Assembly (NCBI GenBank): GCA_013368445.1
Contig: JAACJO010000059.1
Location: 1 to 64,000 of the forward strand
Length of the DNA: 64,000 bases
Reading direction: 5' to 3'
DNA from: Leucocoprinus leucothites
Lineage: Eukaryota; Basidiomycota; Agaricomycetes; Agaricales; Agaricaceae
Below, in pieces: positions 35,829 through 48,547 of the stretch. The first letter of the stretch is position 1; each line of letters starts with the position of its first letter. Under the pieces are notes generated by a model. That model was given only the letters and a program-made list of their open reading frames with translations, was not told where the DNA came from and searched no databases. The translations under genes and the position numbers were made by a program.

Positions 35829-37907
35829 TGGACGGGATACAAGAGAAAGAAGAGACCTCGACTGATCATTCTTCGGATACTATCGCTCTCGACGAAGACG
35901 AAGACCCTAAAAATCTTGCAATTTGGAGGAAATGGATGGCAGTCCTGGTTATCAGCTCTTCATCGCTGTGCATTACTTGCGCTTCAACGCTGGTGCGCGG
36001 AAACATGCATCTCCCTTTTTCTTATCTCTCATGGCGGTTCTTAGGCTGCATCTGCGGAGGATGGACTATCGAGAGAATTTGGAGTGAAAAAAATCGTCTC
36101 TGTGCTTTCTATTAGCCTTTTCATTGAAGGTTTAGGTCTCGGGCCACTCGTCGTCGGACCTTTATCAGAAGTCTATGGGAGAAACCCCATATATCGTGCA
36201 TCGTACGTTCTGTTATTTGCGCTCAGCTGGCCTGTTGCCTTTGCCCCAAATATTGGTAAGTCTTTCATCTCCTCCGCAGATTTATTTTGATCGAGTATTC
36301 ATGTGCACCATCCCAGCCACATTCCTCGTATTCAGGTTCTTGACAGGGTTGTGCGGAGCAGCATTTCTCAGCGTCGCTGGTGGAAGTGTCACAGACTTGT
36401 TCTCTGACTGGACAGTGGCAAAGTGTGTAACATCCATTTTTCTCCCCCAAATTTACTCTCATCCACTTCAAGTCCGATGGCAGTTTATACCATCAGTCCC
36501 TTCCTCGGTCCAGTGATCGGTCCGATCATAAGCGGGTGAGTCCTCGGCATCTGTATCCGTTTTCCCACTGTCGGTTTATTGACGCGACCCTGTCAAAACT
36601 TAGTTTTATCAACGAGGTGCGCCGTTCTGCACCTTCTGGGATGAGACTTGGGTTGAACAGCCCGAACGAACTAGCATCTGTATTGGCGATGGACGTACTA
36701 TCTCATCATTGCTTGGAGCTTTGGGCAACTCCTCGCCTTACTCTTCGTACGTTTCTAGTAATCCGATCTCAGGTCAATCATACTGATCAATGTCAGTGCG
36801 TTCCAGAGACCTACGCTCCCATTTTACTGAAACGAAAAGCTCAAAAGTGAATATTTACGACTCCGTTGCATATAATCTCCTGAATACCGACTCTAGGATA
36901 GCAAGAAAAAGTAATCAAGTGATTGAAAAGGATGACTGGCGCAAGATTTTTCATGCGATCCTGATCAGTTGCTATACTCCTTTTAGTGAGCTTACGTCTT
37001 GTGTCTATTTTTCAATCGTCTGAATATGAAATGTTAATGCAGAGCTTATATTCCTCGATAGAATGGCACTCCTACTCGACATATGGTGAGTAGACTCACA
37101 TGATAGTATGCGTCCGAAATCGACCCATCCTGCCAGGACCGCGCTCGCCCTTGGAATCCTCTACCTGGCATTCCAGGTTTATCCCATCATCTTTGGGTTA
37201 GGACACGGCTTCGACCTACAGCAGACAGGACTTGGGTTTCTTGGTGTAGGAGTAGGGCTGTTCCTTGCTCTTGCAACGCAACCACTCTGGAATAGGTACC
37301 TAAACCTTCATTCTACACAATGATTCGCCTTGCTGATTGTACCATAAAGATTTCATAAGAAGATTGCGAAAAGCAACGGAGGCAAGCTGCCTCCTGAAGC
37401 GCGTCTTTATATGGGACAGGTGGGGGCGGTCTGTATTCCTGTCGGTATGTGCTCCCACCTCGTGAGATTGAGTGCCTCAGGAATGACCAAAACCCACTTG
37501 TGCGAACAGGGCTGTTTTGGTTGGCTTTCACAACATATCCATCAGTGCATTGGATTGTGCCGATTATTGCCTCGGTTCCTTTCGGTGCCGGCATCTTTTT
37601 TGTGTTCAACTCAACATTTACCTATCTTGTCATCGCTTATCGCCCAGTCGCCGCTTCGGCGATGGCGGGCAATAGCGCCATGAGAGCCACATTCGGTGCC
37701 GTATTCCCGCTGTTCGCGGGAGCAATGTACCAAAGATTAGGGACAGTCGGTGCAACTGCCCTTCTTGCTGGACTAACAGCGATCATGGCTCCTTTACCGT
37801 ACGTATCGCATTTTTACTATCTGTTGAACATTTTTCTGATGAATAACAGGTTCGTTCTCGTAAAGATTGGGCCACGTCTACGGAGCCAGTCCCGCTTTGC
37901 TGTGTAG
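35829..37907 (+). CDS. MFS drug/polyamine H+ antiporter, DHA1 type
   Basis: Second membrane exporter of the window. About ten short introns must be removed. Exons then join in frame from MDGIQEKEETSTDH through DPKNLAIWRKW (the DHA1 lead-in), AASAEDGLSREFGVKKIVS, GPLSEVYGRNPIY (motif A), FRFLTGLCGAAFLSVAGG, FLGPVIGPIISGFINE, YWRWTYYLIIAW, VPETYAPILLKRK, LIFLDRMALLLDIW, GLGFLGVGVGLFLA, and a C-terminus ending GPRLRSQSRFAV. It has about 500 residues and a short N-terminal tail, unlike the carrier at 1400-4137. The C-terminal SRFA motif is shared with that carrier, so both belong to one subfamily. No defect is seen. Substrate is unknown. Confidence 0.85.
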
Positions 37908-38347
37908 GGTGTCGTGTCTTCACTAGTTCTCACCGACGAGGAAAATCGTTCATAGAATCAGATTGGGTTACATTTTCTGTTAGACTTTACCATTTTACAT
38001 TCGACCAGGAGACGATTTGCCGACACACAACTAGACTGTATCATGGTATGCTATATCAAATTAGGTACTCTTAGCTCAGTGGAATTGCATTATGCAGCGT
38101 ATAACTGCAAGTAGCAAGCTAGTTTATGGGGAAATTGGTCTGCAGGGATATACGCATATTGAAACACTCTTCATTGCAAGCGGTCCAATTCTCGTCATCG
38201 GCAAGTCATCAACGATACACATTTCTGAGAAAATATCAATAATAGACAAACAAAGCATATACTAATGTCGTTTCCCTTGGTGCGTTGTATATGAATGTAA
38301 ACAGAGCGATGGACTATTGATCTGAAGTGATCGATCTGTGATGAGTT
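37908..38347. other. intergenic, no gene seen
   Basis: AT-rich sequence between two convergent genes. I see no open frame, repeat or RNA gene that can be supported. Confidence 0.5.
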
Positions 38348-38999
38348 TTATTTGGAGAGGGGAAACCATCCAGGTTTGTAGCGGTATCCGGGTTCGGTTT
38401 CGTAGTTGTAGGGACTGAACGAAGCTCGGTCCATAAATAACCAGGAGTTCCTCGATTCGACTTGTGGGAGATCGTTTTCAATCCAATCATGGAGGGCCAA
38501 ACCGGGATATAGTTTTCCTCTGAGGAGACACAAGCATATCTATACGACCACAGTGGTTATCACGAGTCGTCTGTGGGGCGGGCTCAGCCTCACATATCAA
38601 GTTTTCTCGTCTTTGAAACTGGACGAGCGTTATCCTGTGATACACCTTCAAACACTAAGTCATCTAGGGTATATCATATCTTCCTCGGGAGAGGGGTCAT
38701 TAGACGTCCGCTGCGTGGTAAATCACCCATCGCACACGGAGAATAATAAGTGGTGGGGAAGGAGGGGGTGTGCTTAGATTCGGACAAAGAGCTCAGGATT
38801 AAAGGATGTTACTTAAAGGTGTTGTCATGTTGGCATGGATGGTTACTTCTCGATCCGAGTTGTTTTCGTAATCAAAAGGCTTTTGACACGAGCTGGTAAC
38901 CCGGCCGAGCCTTTCAAACGGAATTCATACACCGGATGGTACGCGATTCTGCGAGAATTCTCTGTATTATGTGTTAGAAGGTGGAGTCTGTGTACATAC
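38348..38999 (-). CDS. possible multi-exon gene, unidentified
   Basis: The last exon (38348-38533) reads GKLYPGLALHDWIENDLPQ and continues to NYETEPGYRYKPGWFPLSK before a stop; it looks coding. An upstream segment near 38870-38960 reads YHPVYEFRLKGSAGLPAR and is preceded by an intron-like GTATGT...CGCAG of 53 bases that reaches back toward the neighbouring pterin-dehydratase-like gene. These pieces may be a separate gene or extra 3' exons of that neighbour. The exons between them cannot be joined in one frame with certainty. Family not recognised. Confidence 0.3.
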
Positions 39000-39013
39000 A
39001 ATTAGAGCGCATA

Positions 39014-40277
39014 TCAAGGTGTGGTGGGGTTTTGCCTAGACGGGCAGTCAAGCCACCAATGTGGCTCGAGACACAGATAACAAAGGGTAGGCGGAGGATA
39101 CTGTGAGCGCACGCTACAATCCTGGATCTTATGTGGCCCTCCACATGCATGGCACTGAATGGGCTCCTTCTCCGTCTCTCGTCTAGGTTTCTCCTGTGTC
39201 TCTTTCCTCTCTTCGTCGATATGTTGCGCGCCTGAGGTGCCGGAAGCAGCTAAAAGCTGATACAGCTGTTCCCTCTCGTCTTCTACCTTGACTATCGGGT
39301 CGTTCAACGAGTTCCTGATGAATCGACTAAGGAGGTGTTCCCAGGTAGGTCTTTCCCAATACGCTTTGACCTTCCTGCCTCTCATCTCCAAAGCTTTACC
39401 AGAGCGGTGGTAACTGTCGTACAATCGTTCGACGAGGAGGGCGAATCGAAGATCGCGTCGAGTTATACCAGGGACGCGTCGGGAGAGTGGAGGGTCTGCG
39501 GAGGGATCTTCTTCGTTCCAGCGGGGTCGGAGGGCGGTGTGGGTTTGGACGTATAAGCTGAGGACTGGACGTTGGCCCGCAGCATTGAGTAGGGAGAAGG
39601 ACGAGGGGTGGTGCTTTTGAGCGCGTGAAGCTGGTGAGCGACGGGGACATTGGAGGTCAGGTATGAGAGCGTACCTTCTCGGTCTCGCATATGGAATTGA
39701 GGTCTTTAATGAATTTGGATGCGCAGTTGTAGTTGCACAAGGTGAAATCTGTAGTCAGGTGCGCTGTGTATCGGTCCTGGAAATTTAGAATGACCTGTAT
39801 CAGTATTGAGACCGTTAGAGCAGATGACACGACTGACGCTATGACTGGCGTAGTATTTCCTTGGGAGAAATCGAACGCCCCAGCCCCGGAAATACAAAGG
39901 ATAGAGGTACTCTTGCGCGTCTTTTGAGTGAATCCAGAAGGTGGGCCAGCCTTGAACAGGTGGGGGCAATTCAGGAAGAGGTGGCAGATTCACATTTTCT
40001 GAGGCATTTTCTGAAACATTTTCGTCTGGTCTGTGCTTTGTTCGGTATTCATGCCAAGTACCTTCTGCGCTACTGGCTGATGAGTGTGACTTGACTGGGA
40101 ATTGAACAGGATAGCGAGGTGAGCGTTGGGCTCTGTGTGGCAGGTAAAGAGCAGTGCATGGGGACTGCGCCGTGCCGTTGCACTTGAGAAACTTCGACCG
40201 GTAAAACGCAAAGCAGAAATCATCACGGAGAGCACTGAGCGAAAGGGCTCGAAGGTGAAATCACGGGATATCCTCAC
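39014..40277 (-). CDS. pterin-4a-carbinolamine dehydratase-like protein with two C-terminal zinc knuckles
   Basis: PCD/DCoH enzymes dehydrate 4a-hydroxytetrahydropterin. Exons join in phase. GWPTFWIHSKDAQEYLYPL and FRGWGVRFLPRKYYASHS lead through a 61-base intron to DRYTAHLTTDFTLCNY and FIKDLNSICETEK. A second intron brings in HHPSSFSLL. The result is E-x3-HHP, the PCD active-site signature, followed by VQTH and GITRRDLRFA at the expected later positions. The same last exon continues into CHACGGPHKIQDC and CYLCLEPHWWLDC, two CX2CX3HX4C knuckles, and stops at 39014. The 5' end is uncertain: frames near 40100-40277 offer an ATG with a mitochondrial-type presequence (ALRFTGRSFSSATARRSP). The gene is head to head with sec31. 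Confidence 0.6.
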
Positions 40278-40359
40278 GTGATGTTAAGGGCCGGGCTCGC
40301 AGCGCAGATACACGACGTGTCACAAGTGATGTGGATATTCCATCTTCTCTGAATCTTTC

Positions 40360-43300
40360 ATGAAACTCAAGGAAATCCATAGAACCTCGACCTTTGCCTG
40401 GTCCCCAGAGGCGTCTTTGCCTCTTCTGGCCACGGGTACTGTTGCTGGTGCCCTCGACGAGTCGTTCAGCAACGAGAGCCAACTAGAGATATGGGCCCCT
40501 GATTTTCTTGACAAGAATGAGCTTGAATTAGGAGGGGATCCGGCGAAGGGACCGAAAGGTTCGGTGACGGATACTTCGAGGTGAGTGTTGCTTAGTATTG
40601 CCTTGATACCTGAACTGAAGATGTGTTCAGGTTTAATCGTTTAGCTTGGGGAGATGCTGATCCAACGCGACCACGCGGTGTTATCGCTGCTGGTCTCGAA
40701 AATGGCGAGCTTGCTTTGTGGGACCCTTCAAAAATCCTTGCTGGTCAAGGGTGCGTGTGTCTGCACTTGGCTACACTCTGTTTATTAATGCTTCCGAAGG
40801 TCTGATTCACTGATCCTTCGTAATACAACGCATACTGGGCCAGTACGCGGCCTCGATTTCAATCCGATCCAGGCCAATCTTCTCGCGTCAGGAGGTGTTA
40901 GTGGTGAGGTACGTATACTGCTTCTTATCATAGTATCTGAGACTTACAACGGTTTAGGTCTACATTTGGGACTTGAAAGATCCAAGCAAACCCTACACGC
41001 CTACACCCGGCTCGCGTAGCACGAAGCTTGACGAGATTACGTCGGTGGCTTGGAATCGACAGGTTCAATACGTCCTTGCGGGCTCCAGTAGCACGGGGTA
41101 CACTGTAGTTTGGGATTTGAGAGGAAAGCGCGAGGTCGTAGCTCTTGCGTATGGCGGAGGTGCAGGGACATTGGCGGGTCAGGTGGCAACTGGCGGTGGA
41201 TTAGCTGTAGGAGGTCGACGTGGGATGAGCGATATCGCTTGGCACCCTGACAATGTATGTATACGATACTTAAGAGGTTTCCTTTACTTATTTCTTTTAG
41301 GCGACGCGACTAGTGACGGCATCAGAGGACGATTCATCACCCATCATCATGGTCTGGGATCTCCGTAACGCGCGTGCTCCAGAGAAGGTGATTGCCCAGA
41401 AAATCATTGTAATATAAGCTTCTAACGCGATCGTTAGATCCTCACTGGCCACGACAAAGGAGTCCTCTCGTTATCCTGGTGCAAGCAAGATGCGGATCTC
41501 CTTCTTTCGTGTGGAAAAGATAATCGTGCTCTGTGTTGGAATCCACAAACGTCAGAGATCATCGGCGAGGTATGTTATTGCCTTGGGTTCTGTCTCGATT
41601 CTTATTCACCCGACTTTAGCTACCCTCACATGACAACTGGGCTTTCCAAGTCGACTGGTGCCCCCGTAACCCAGACCTCCTCGCAACCGCTTTCTTCGAC
41701 GGCACGATTGGTATTCATTCTATCCAAACCACCAACGAACCTTCTATCGCCCCTGGACGTGCTGCTGCTCCGAAAGCTGACGGCTCGGACGTGTTCGATG
41801 TTCCCGGATTCGAGCAGCCGTCTCAAGGCAAAACGTTATCGCTCAGGCAGCCGCCGAAATGGCTTCGTCGTCCCGTCTCCAGCTCTTTTGGCTTTGGTGG
41901 AAAACTGATTTCTGTTTCAAACCTTCCGAGTGGTCAGGGTAAAAACCAGAGCAGTGTTGTCCACGTCCGCCAGGTTGCCACTGAACATGATTTGATTGAG
42001 CGGGCCAACAAGTTGCAAGATGCTGTGGATAAGGGAACACTGCAGTCATTCGCGGAAGGAAAGACAATGACGCCTGCGGCAAGCAACGAAGGATGGAAGG
42101 CACTTCTTAGCCTCTTCAATGCTAATTCACGCGACGAGCTCGTCACGCTCCTTGGTTTTTCAAAATCCGAGGTCGCTGCTCGCGTCGCAGAGGCGATCGA
42201 CAATCTCAAGTTGGCAAAGACGACGGAGGAGGAAGTTGTGGAGGAACGTGTTCACGAACCTGTCGTGTCATTTGCTGAGCCTGAGAGACAGGAGGATTCC
42301 GATTCGGATGAAGAAACAGGCGAGAAGACTCCCTCGGAGGTTAGTGCGAGTGTCACTTCCGATGCGGCAAGTGGTCTACGCGCAGATGGCGAGTCAACCA
42401 CCACGGTTCCCAGCCTATTCGGCGAAGAGGAGGGACCTGGCACTCCACAGCTAGATGCTGGTGCGGACTTCTTCAATACTGTTGGAGTTGCTCAGGCAGA
42501 TGGTGCCTCTCATAACGTCCACGTCCCTCATACCAACTACGGCCTCGATTCATCCGTCGCTGCTACTATGGGTTCGGGTCCCTCCTCCGTCTCATCAGAG
42601 GTCTTGAAGAACAACAACTTCAAGATTTATCCCGCGGACGAATCGGAGACTGATCGTCTCGTGACGAAAGCTCTCGTGCTGGGAGACTTTGATTCGGCGG
42701 TCTCCCTATGCTTATCATCTGAAAGATACGCCGACGCCATCCTCCTTGCAGTTCGTGGAGGACCAGAGCTTCTCCAGCGCACGCAGAAGGCCTATTTCGA
42801 GAGACGAACGACTGCACTTCCCTACCTCCGATTATTCCAGTCGATCGTCACCAACGACCTTGCCGATATCGCGCAGAACGCCGACTTGCAAGAATGGCAA
42901 GAAATCTTCGTCGTCCTCTGTACCTTTGCCACACCCGAGGAATTCCCTGGTCTCGCCGAGCAGTTGGGTGCACGACTCGAGTTCCAGTCCACTCTCGCCA
43001 AGGACTCTGAAGATCATGATGTACGCGCCAAGGCCAGGACGTATAGGAAGAACGCAACACTCACGTACCTCGCGTCCGCTCGACTCGAACGTTTGGTGAA
43101 CATTTGGGGAGAAGAGTTGTTGGAAGAGGAGAAGAATTTGATTGAAGATGAGAATGGTTTGGCCGGGCCATATTATTCCGCACACGCACACGCCCTGCAG
43201 AGTTTCATTGAAAAAGTCACAGTTTTCCGCTCGGCTACGAGTTACAAGGACGATCAGCTGGCTACTGCAGCTCCGGGAACAGAGGAGGCCGCCGTGAAGA

Positions 43301-45062
43301 CTTACAAGCTCGCAAATCTATACGATCGTTATTTCGAGTATGCCGATTTCTTGTCCGCTCAGGGCCTCGTGAAGGAAGCGTTGGCGTTTGTGAAGCTAGC
43401 TCCATCAGATTACAAAGGTTCGAACGGTGCTGATATTAGTGCGGAGAGGGAGAGAATTATGGCCGCTACGAGCACTACCACTGTCGCGAGTACGAGTCGG
43501 GTCCCAGCTACGCAGGCGCGTGCTCAACCAACCCACGGATATCCTCCTGCTCCTGCTCCTGCTGTTCCTGCTACTGCAGCGTCTTCATACCCGTATCCAA
43601 CTACAGCACCAGCACCAGCACCTGCTCCATATGCCCCTTCAAACCTTTATACGCCCGCCGCTCCAGCCACCAGATCATATGCGCCAGATCCATCGACATT
43701 TACTCCCGCTATGAATCTCACTCAACCGCCCCACTTACGTGCTCAAGCCGCCGCCGTTGCTGTTCCGCCTCCCCCTCGCCCCGGAAATGGATCTGCTACC
43801 GGCCCTCCACCACCACCACCGAAACGTGATAATGGTGGTTGGAATGATGCGCCGACTATCACTCCATCGCGAACACCCGCAAACGCCCCACCCTCTACCG
43901 CTGCAAAGCCCGCTGCGATCATGTCACCATTCCTTAACTCGAACCCTTCGCCAACGGGCTCACCATACATGGGTCAAGGTCAAGCTACACTGCCACCTCC
44001 GCCAAGGCCAGGCTCGAGAGGAACGGTACCTCCCCCACCTCCCGCCGGACACCGTGGTCCTCCAACAGGTCCACCACAAGCAGGAAATCCACCGCCGCCT
44101 CACGCAAGACCGCCTTCGGCAAGTGTAGGGCCAGCTCCACCGTCACGGATGTCTCCCGCACAGTCTTCCACTGGACCCCCTAGATTGCCAACACCCTCGC
44201 AGTATGCCCCACCTCCCGCTGCCCGTGGGCCGGTTCCTGGACAAGGACCATATGTTCGCGCTACGCCACCTCCGCCATCTGGACAACCTGGTCCTTACGC
44301 ACCGCCTCCTGCTGCATCAGGTCATTATGCGCCCCCGCCTTCACATGCACCTTCCGGACCGTACGCACCGCCATCAGGTACGGGAGGATCAATGGCACCT
44401 CCACCGCCGTCTGGACATTACGCGCCTCCTCCTGGTAGTGGACCTACTCAACCTCCCCTCCGCCATCTGGTGCCGCTGGAGGACCACCCAGGGCTGCAGG
44501 TGCTCCTGCTACCTCCGCTCCTCCGGCTAAGGCTCAGCCACCTCCTCCAAAGTATCGTATGTCAAATTTTGCTGAATTGATGTGAAATTGTATCTGAATC
44601 AAATCCCATAGCACCGGGAGATCGAACCCATATCCCGACGACGTCAAACCTTCATTCCAAGTCATTAATGAGCACCTGGAGAGGTTGAAGCAAACGACGC
44701 CTGTAAGTCAATGGCTGTATCGGTTGATTTTTTTCGTGAATAACGACTGTTGATATATGATAGCCTCAGCAACGACGAGTGGCTGAAGACCTCGATCGTC
44801 GTGTGAATGCGCTATTCGATGCCCTGAACTGTGAAACATTGTCGAAGCCTGTTGTAGAACAGCTCGTCGTCTTAACGAGAGGTAAGCATGATCACCGGAC
44901 CGTATCGGATATTTTTGAACTAAGATCATTCCACTAGCAATGGCTGCCCGTGATCGCCCCGCCGCGCTTGCTATGCATGTCGATCTTCTTACCCGGGGCG
45001 CACCGACGGACAATATCACTACGTGGATGCCGGCACTAAAGCAGCTGATCATGAGGATGTAA
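40360..45062 (+). CDS. sec31: COPII outer-coat subunit Sec31
   Basis: Forms the outer cage of COPII vesicles with Sec13 and stimulates Sar1 GTPase at ER exit sites. The start [16 protein letters not shown] (40360) is the family N-terminus. A WD40 propeller of about 350 residues follows ([40 protein letters not shown]). Then come the Sec13-binding insert and the alpha-solenoid ([41 protein letters not shown]). A long Pro-rich linker follows, and a helical C-terminus ([18 protein letters not shown], ending LKQLIMRM). Seven short introns lie in the N-terminal part and three near the C-terminus. Two one-base losses in C runs (44455-44458 and 44634-44636) interrupt the end; restoring frame there would connect the linker to [11 protein letters not shown] and DDVKPS. 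Sequence error is the likelier cause. Confidence 0.95.
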
Positions 45063-46529
45063 TATGTTTCGAAAAGTACGGTACTTGGGTAGTCAGTTTA
45101 CTTATCATTGTTCGTACCCTACATTCCGGTTTCTGTTAGTGGCTCTTCTATATCTTGGCTCTCCAGGCTTTGCAATACATGACTCCCTCGCTGAATAAAT
45201 GGATTCTTGTGCCTGCCTTTGTTGTCTGCTCTCCTATCTCTTGAGACTTTTCGCACCTTTCCAACTTTGTAAGTTAAGCTAAGCTAATTGCACATGAATA
45301 AATGGACTTTGGACTTGTGCATGATTTGTGACTCTGCACCTGTCTTGTTTCGACAATTGGTTCGAATACAGTGATTGAGTACAACTTGGGATATGGTCAC
45401 AACTTGGGACAAACTGTAATTCCTTGTGATCCCGTGGCTCATGCGTTGTCAAAATTTAAATTTAAATACTACTATTCTATGTCCATGTTATTTCCAAAAA
45501 TCGCGCAGAAGGAAGCAATAGTAGTCGAGTTGTTCAAACATCAGTGTGAGATTTTGGATCAATCTGACATTTCCACACTAGTATAACCGCATTTTCTCGT
45601 GAATTTGTTGTTTGACCAAGGTTTTGATACCTGAATTACAATTTAGGACACTTGGAATGTCATAAAATGCAACGATTCCAGCAGAGGCATCACTAATTGT
45701 ACCAGAATCTGATGTTTTCTGGTGGGAGACCAAAGTTCAGCAGGACACGTGACAGAGGAGTGCTGTTCCATCAAAAAGTGTATGCACAAGGATGAGGATC
45801 TAGACTGGGGATGAGAGTGCTGGATACCTCTTTGGGAGAAGTATCCTGGAGGATCCAATAAAGAGTTGGAGAGTAGAGGGTGTGGTTTCAGCTGGAGGCC
45901 ATGGTGAGTGATGAGGTAGGGTGGATTGATGATGAAGAGGCTTAGAGTGTGTATGCAGGCCTGAAACTTGGTGAGGAGGATGAGGGAGATGAGAGAAGAC
46001 CAATGGTGTATGTATGCCAGTGTATGCTGGTATATGTAGAGCTGTAGACTGTAAGGGATGATGAGGAGGAGATGATGTGATACATATATATAATATAGTG
46101 GGAGCAAGTATATGATAAAGAAGAGTGATAGTTCTTGACAATGAGTGAGGACAGAGGGTTAGGCAACGGAGCACTGAAATCCAAAGAGTACTGTGTGACT
46201 AGGCACAAAGGTCTTAGGGAGGAAATCCCCAAGACTACCTTTTCGTCTTATACAGACTCGTCAGGTGCTTACGTCAGTACATGGCTATACAGCCGAACCA
46301 ATCATTGCGTCAGGATAACGCTAAAATTGCTATCTACCTATCACTAGTACGAGCTGGACAAGGGGGTCATGTCCAATCTTGAACGCGATCCCTACCGTCT
46401 TGCACCCAAAAGGGAGCCCCCGCAAAATGCTTTCCAACGCACCTAGTCTCGAAATTTTTGGTGAAGGTCCTGATTTAATATGGAATAAAATGTATTTTTC
46501 CCGCCCCAAACAAAGGGAGGAGACCGTAG
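45063..46529. other. no confident gene
   Basis: Downstream of sec31. 45330-46130 is biased: G/A-rich on the plus strand with many GAGG/GATGAGG steps, giving a long but low-complexity minus-strand frame rich in Ser, His and Leu. That frame shows no family motif. I treat it as noncoding. Confidence 0.4.
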
Positions 46530-47240
46530 ATGACCATACGCAAAGCCATCGCCGAGCCATCGCCGAGCCATGACCCACTCTTGACGCCGTCGATGGCTCC
46601 CGCACAGGCCATAGGTGATGTCGATGGTCACCACAATCATCAACCGTGGCCATCAATCACAGCCACTGATCCCGGCCATCAATGGCCACCAATAGCCATC
46701 AATGGCCGTTTCCAGCGCCATTCCCTCTTGATCAGCAACCACCACGATGGCCAACAAGTCACCCAGACCATCGCTCAAGGCCGCCGAACGCACCCCTCCC
46801 ACCAATCGTGGCCATCGATGGCCATCCTAGCGCACCACCCGTGCTTCCTATGCCATCCCGGCATCCTCCGAGCCATCGCCAACCACGACCACACGATGAC
46901 CATCCCTCCACCCCCCAGCACACCACCCACGACCATCGTCGTTGGCTTCTGGCCATCCCGGCTACCCCCGAGCTACCGCGAGCCATCGTCCGTCGAATCT
47001 GACCATCATCCCCGATGATTGCCCGCCCTTCGCCGCCCCATCCTGGCCATCCCATCCCCTAGGTCCGTGACCACCCATCCCGTCCCACTCTGGCCACCAC
47101 TCCCGTGCCCATCCGGCCACCAGTCTTGCCAGACCATGTGACTGGGGACCTCGCCCACCTCCATCCCTCGCCACCGAGCCATCCAACGGGCCATCTAGAC
47201 CATTTTCGTTGTCGATGGCTGGACTGCGCCATCTTAGACG
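46530..47240. repeat. GGCCAT/CCATCG-rich low-complexity block
   Basis: The plus strand is packed with degenerate GCCATC, GGCCATC and CCATCGC words (for example CATCAATGGCCACCAATAGCC) for about 700 bases, with few G runs and strong strand asymmetry. All frames are open for long stretches only because of this bias, giving His/Pro/Ser-rich or Trp/Gly-rich nonsense. It looks like a diverged short-period satellite. Confidence 0.6.
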
Positions 47241-48547
47241 TCCCGTGACTGCGCAAAGCCCACGTCAACAACATTGTGGCAGCACTATGGTCCTCCCCCC
47301 CACATATACCAGCACCCCTCCCCCGGAGACCTAGCAGAACGCCACCACCCACTACTAACACATCAAGGTCAGCCGCTACCGTCGAAAGAAGATGAATCAA
47401 ACGGAGGGAACTGGATGCTACGCAAAGGGAAGGAGCACACGAGGAGAAACGTGGATAGCAGGTATGTACTTCACTCGCTTGCACACGCAGTTGGCCAGCT
47501 ACCACCGACAGCCTCTCCAGACGAGTACGCGTAGAAGATAGATGCATATACTCACTTGCACCATCCACTCAACACCGTGCAAAGGAAACAAAAACACGAG
47601 GAGGGTAGGACGGCAAGTGGTTCGCAAACAAAGTACGTACACCACTCACAAGTAGCTTTTCGCTGCCTATCCCTGACACATTCACCAGACAAGTATATCA
47701 CCAAGGTGAATGCAAATAACATAGTAACGAGACGATGTAAACATTGTAAATACAACACAAATACATCCCTGACACCCCCACCAATACGCGAGACCATTAA
47801 GTGAAAGATAGCCGCGTGGCTGCTCGATAAACGTAACGAGCAGCAGATGCTTCTCAAGACCACGCCAGATGAAAATGTGACCAACCCCTCGAGTACCATG
47901 CTTCTCGAAGGAACCCAACCCACTAAAAATTTGCCGCAGCGACTAGAACTCGAACCACCTCACCCCTCCTCAGTCCAACTCGCGTCCGATGCAATCAAAT
48001 AGTGCAGGGTATGAAATTACAGATAATAGAAATGTCAACAACTAACGGAAATGAAATAAAGATCAAAACGAACCCGGTCCAACGTCTCGCAGTCAAATAC
48101 TTCAACAAGCGAAGCACCAGCGTATGTACACACCTAATACCATGACAATAACGAGCCCAACTCCCAAAACTAGGAACAAAAAACAACGCGAGGAAATTGA
48201 TAGCACACAGCGGTATGTAGACTGCTCATTCACGCGAAAAAAGGACTAAATCAATACACCAAGATGCCATGTATGCTCGCAACCAAAGAAAGAAAAAGGC
48301 CCGGCGCACAAGGCGTGTACGAAAGCCTTTGCAAACGTCAAGTACCCAAACAACGCGGGGACCTTCAACATCCAGCGCAACAAACAAACGAAGCTCATCG
48401 GCTGTCTGTACTGCGACAACAAATACTATTCAACAAAAGAAATTGCGGTATGAGAATTAATAGCACCATAAAATACCAACACTAACGAGAGCATAGAAAC
48501 ATGCTGGAGAGTGCCAGGCTTCTCTAGAGGACGGAGAAGCCACGAGC
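47241..48547. other. no confident gene; upstream region of the OrsD/recombinase-like gene
   Basis: A/C-rich sequence with several intron-like GTATGT, GTACGT and CAG signals, but no open frame that can be chained or recognised. It may include 5' untranslated exons of the gene starting at 48548. Confidence 0.35.

Noticed and set aside
45643..46107. Long minus-strand open frame after sec31
   Set aside because: Ser/His/Leu-rich translation explained by purine bias of the plus strand; no motif.
46530..47190. Long open frames on both strands
   Set aside because: They arise from the GGCCAT-rich composition; both strands are open at once and translations are repetitive.
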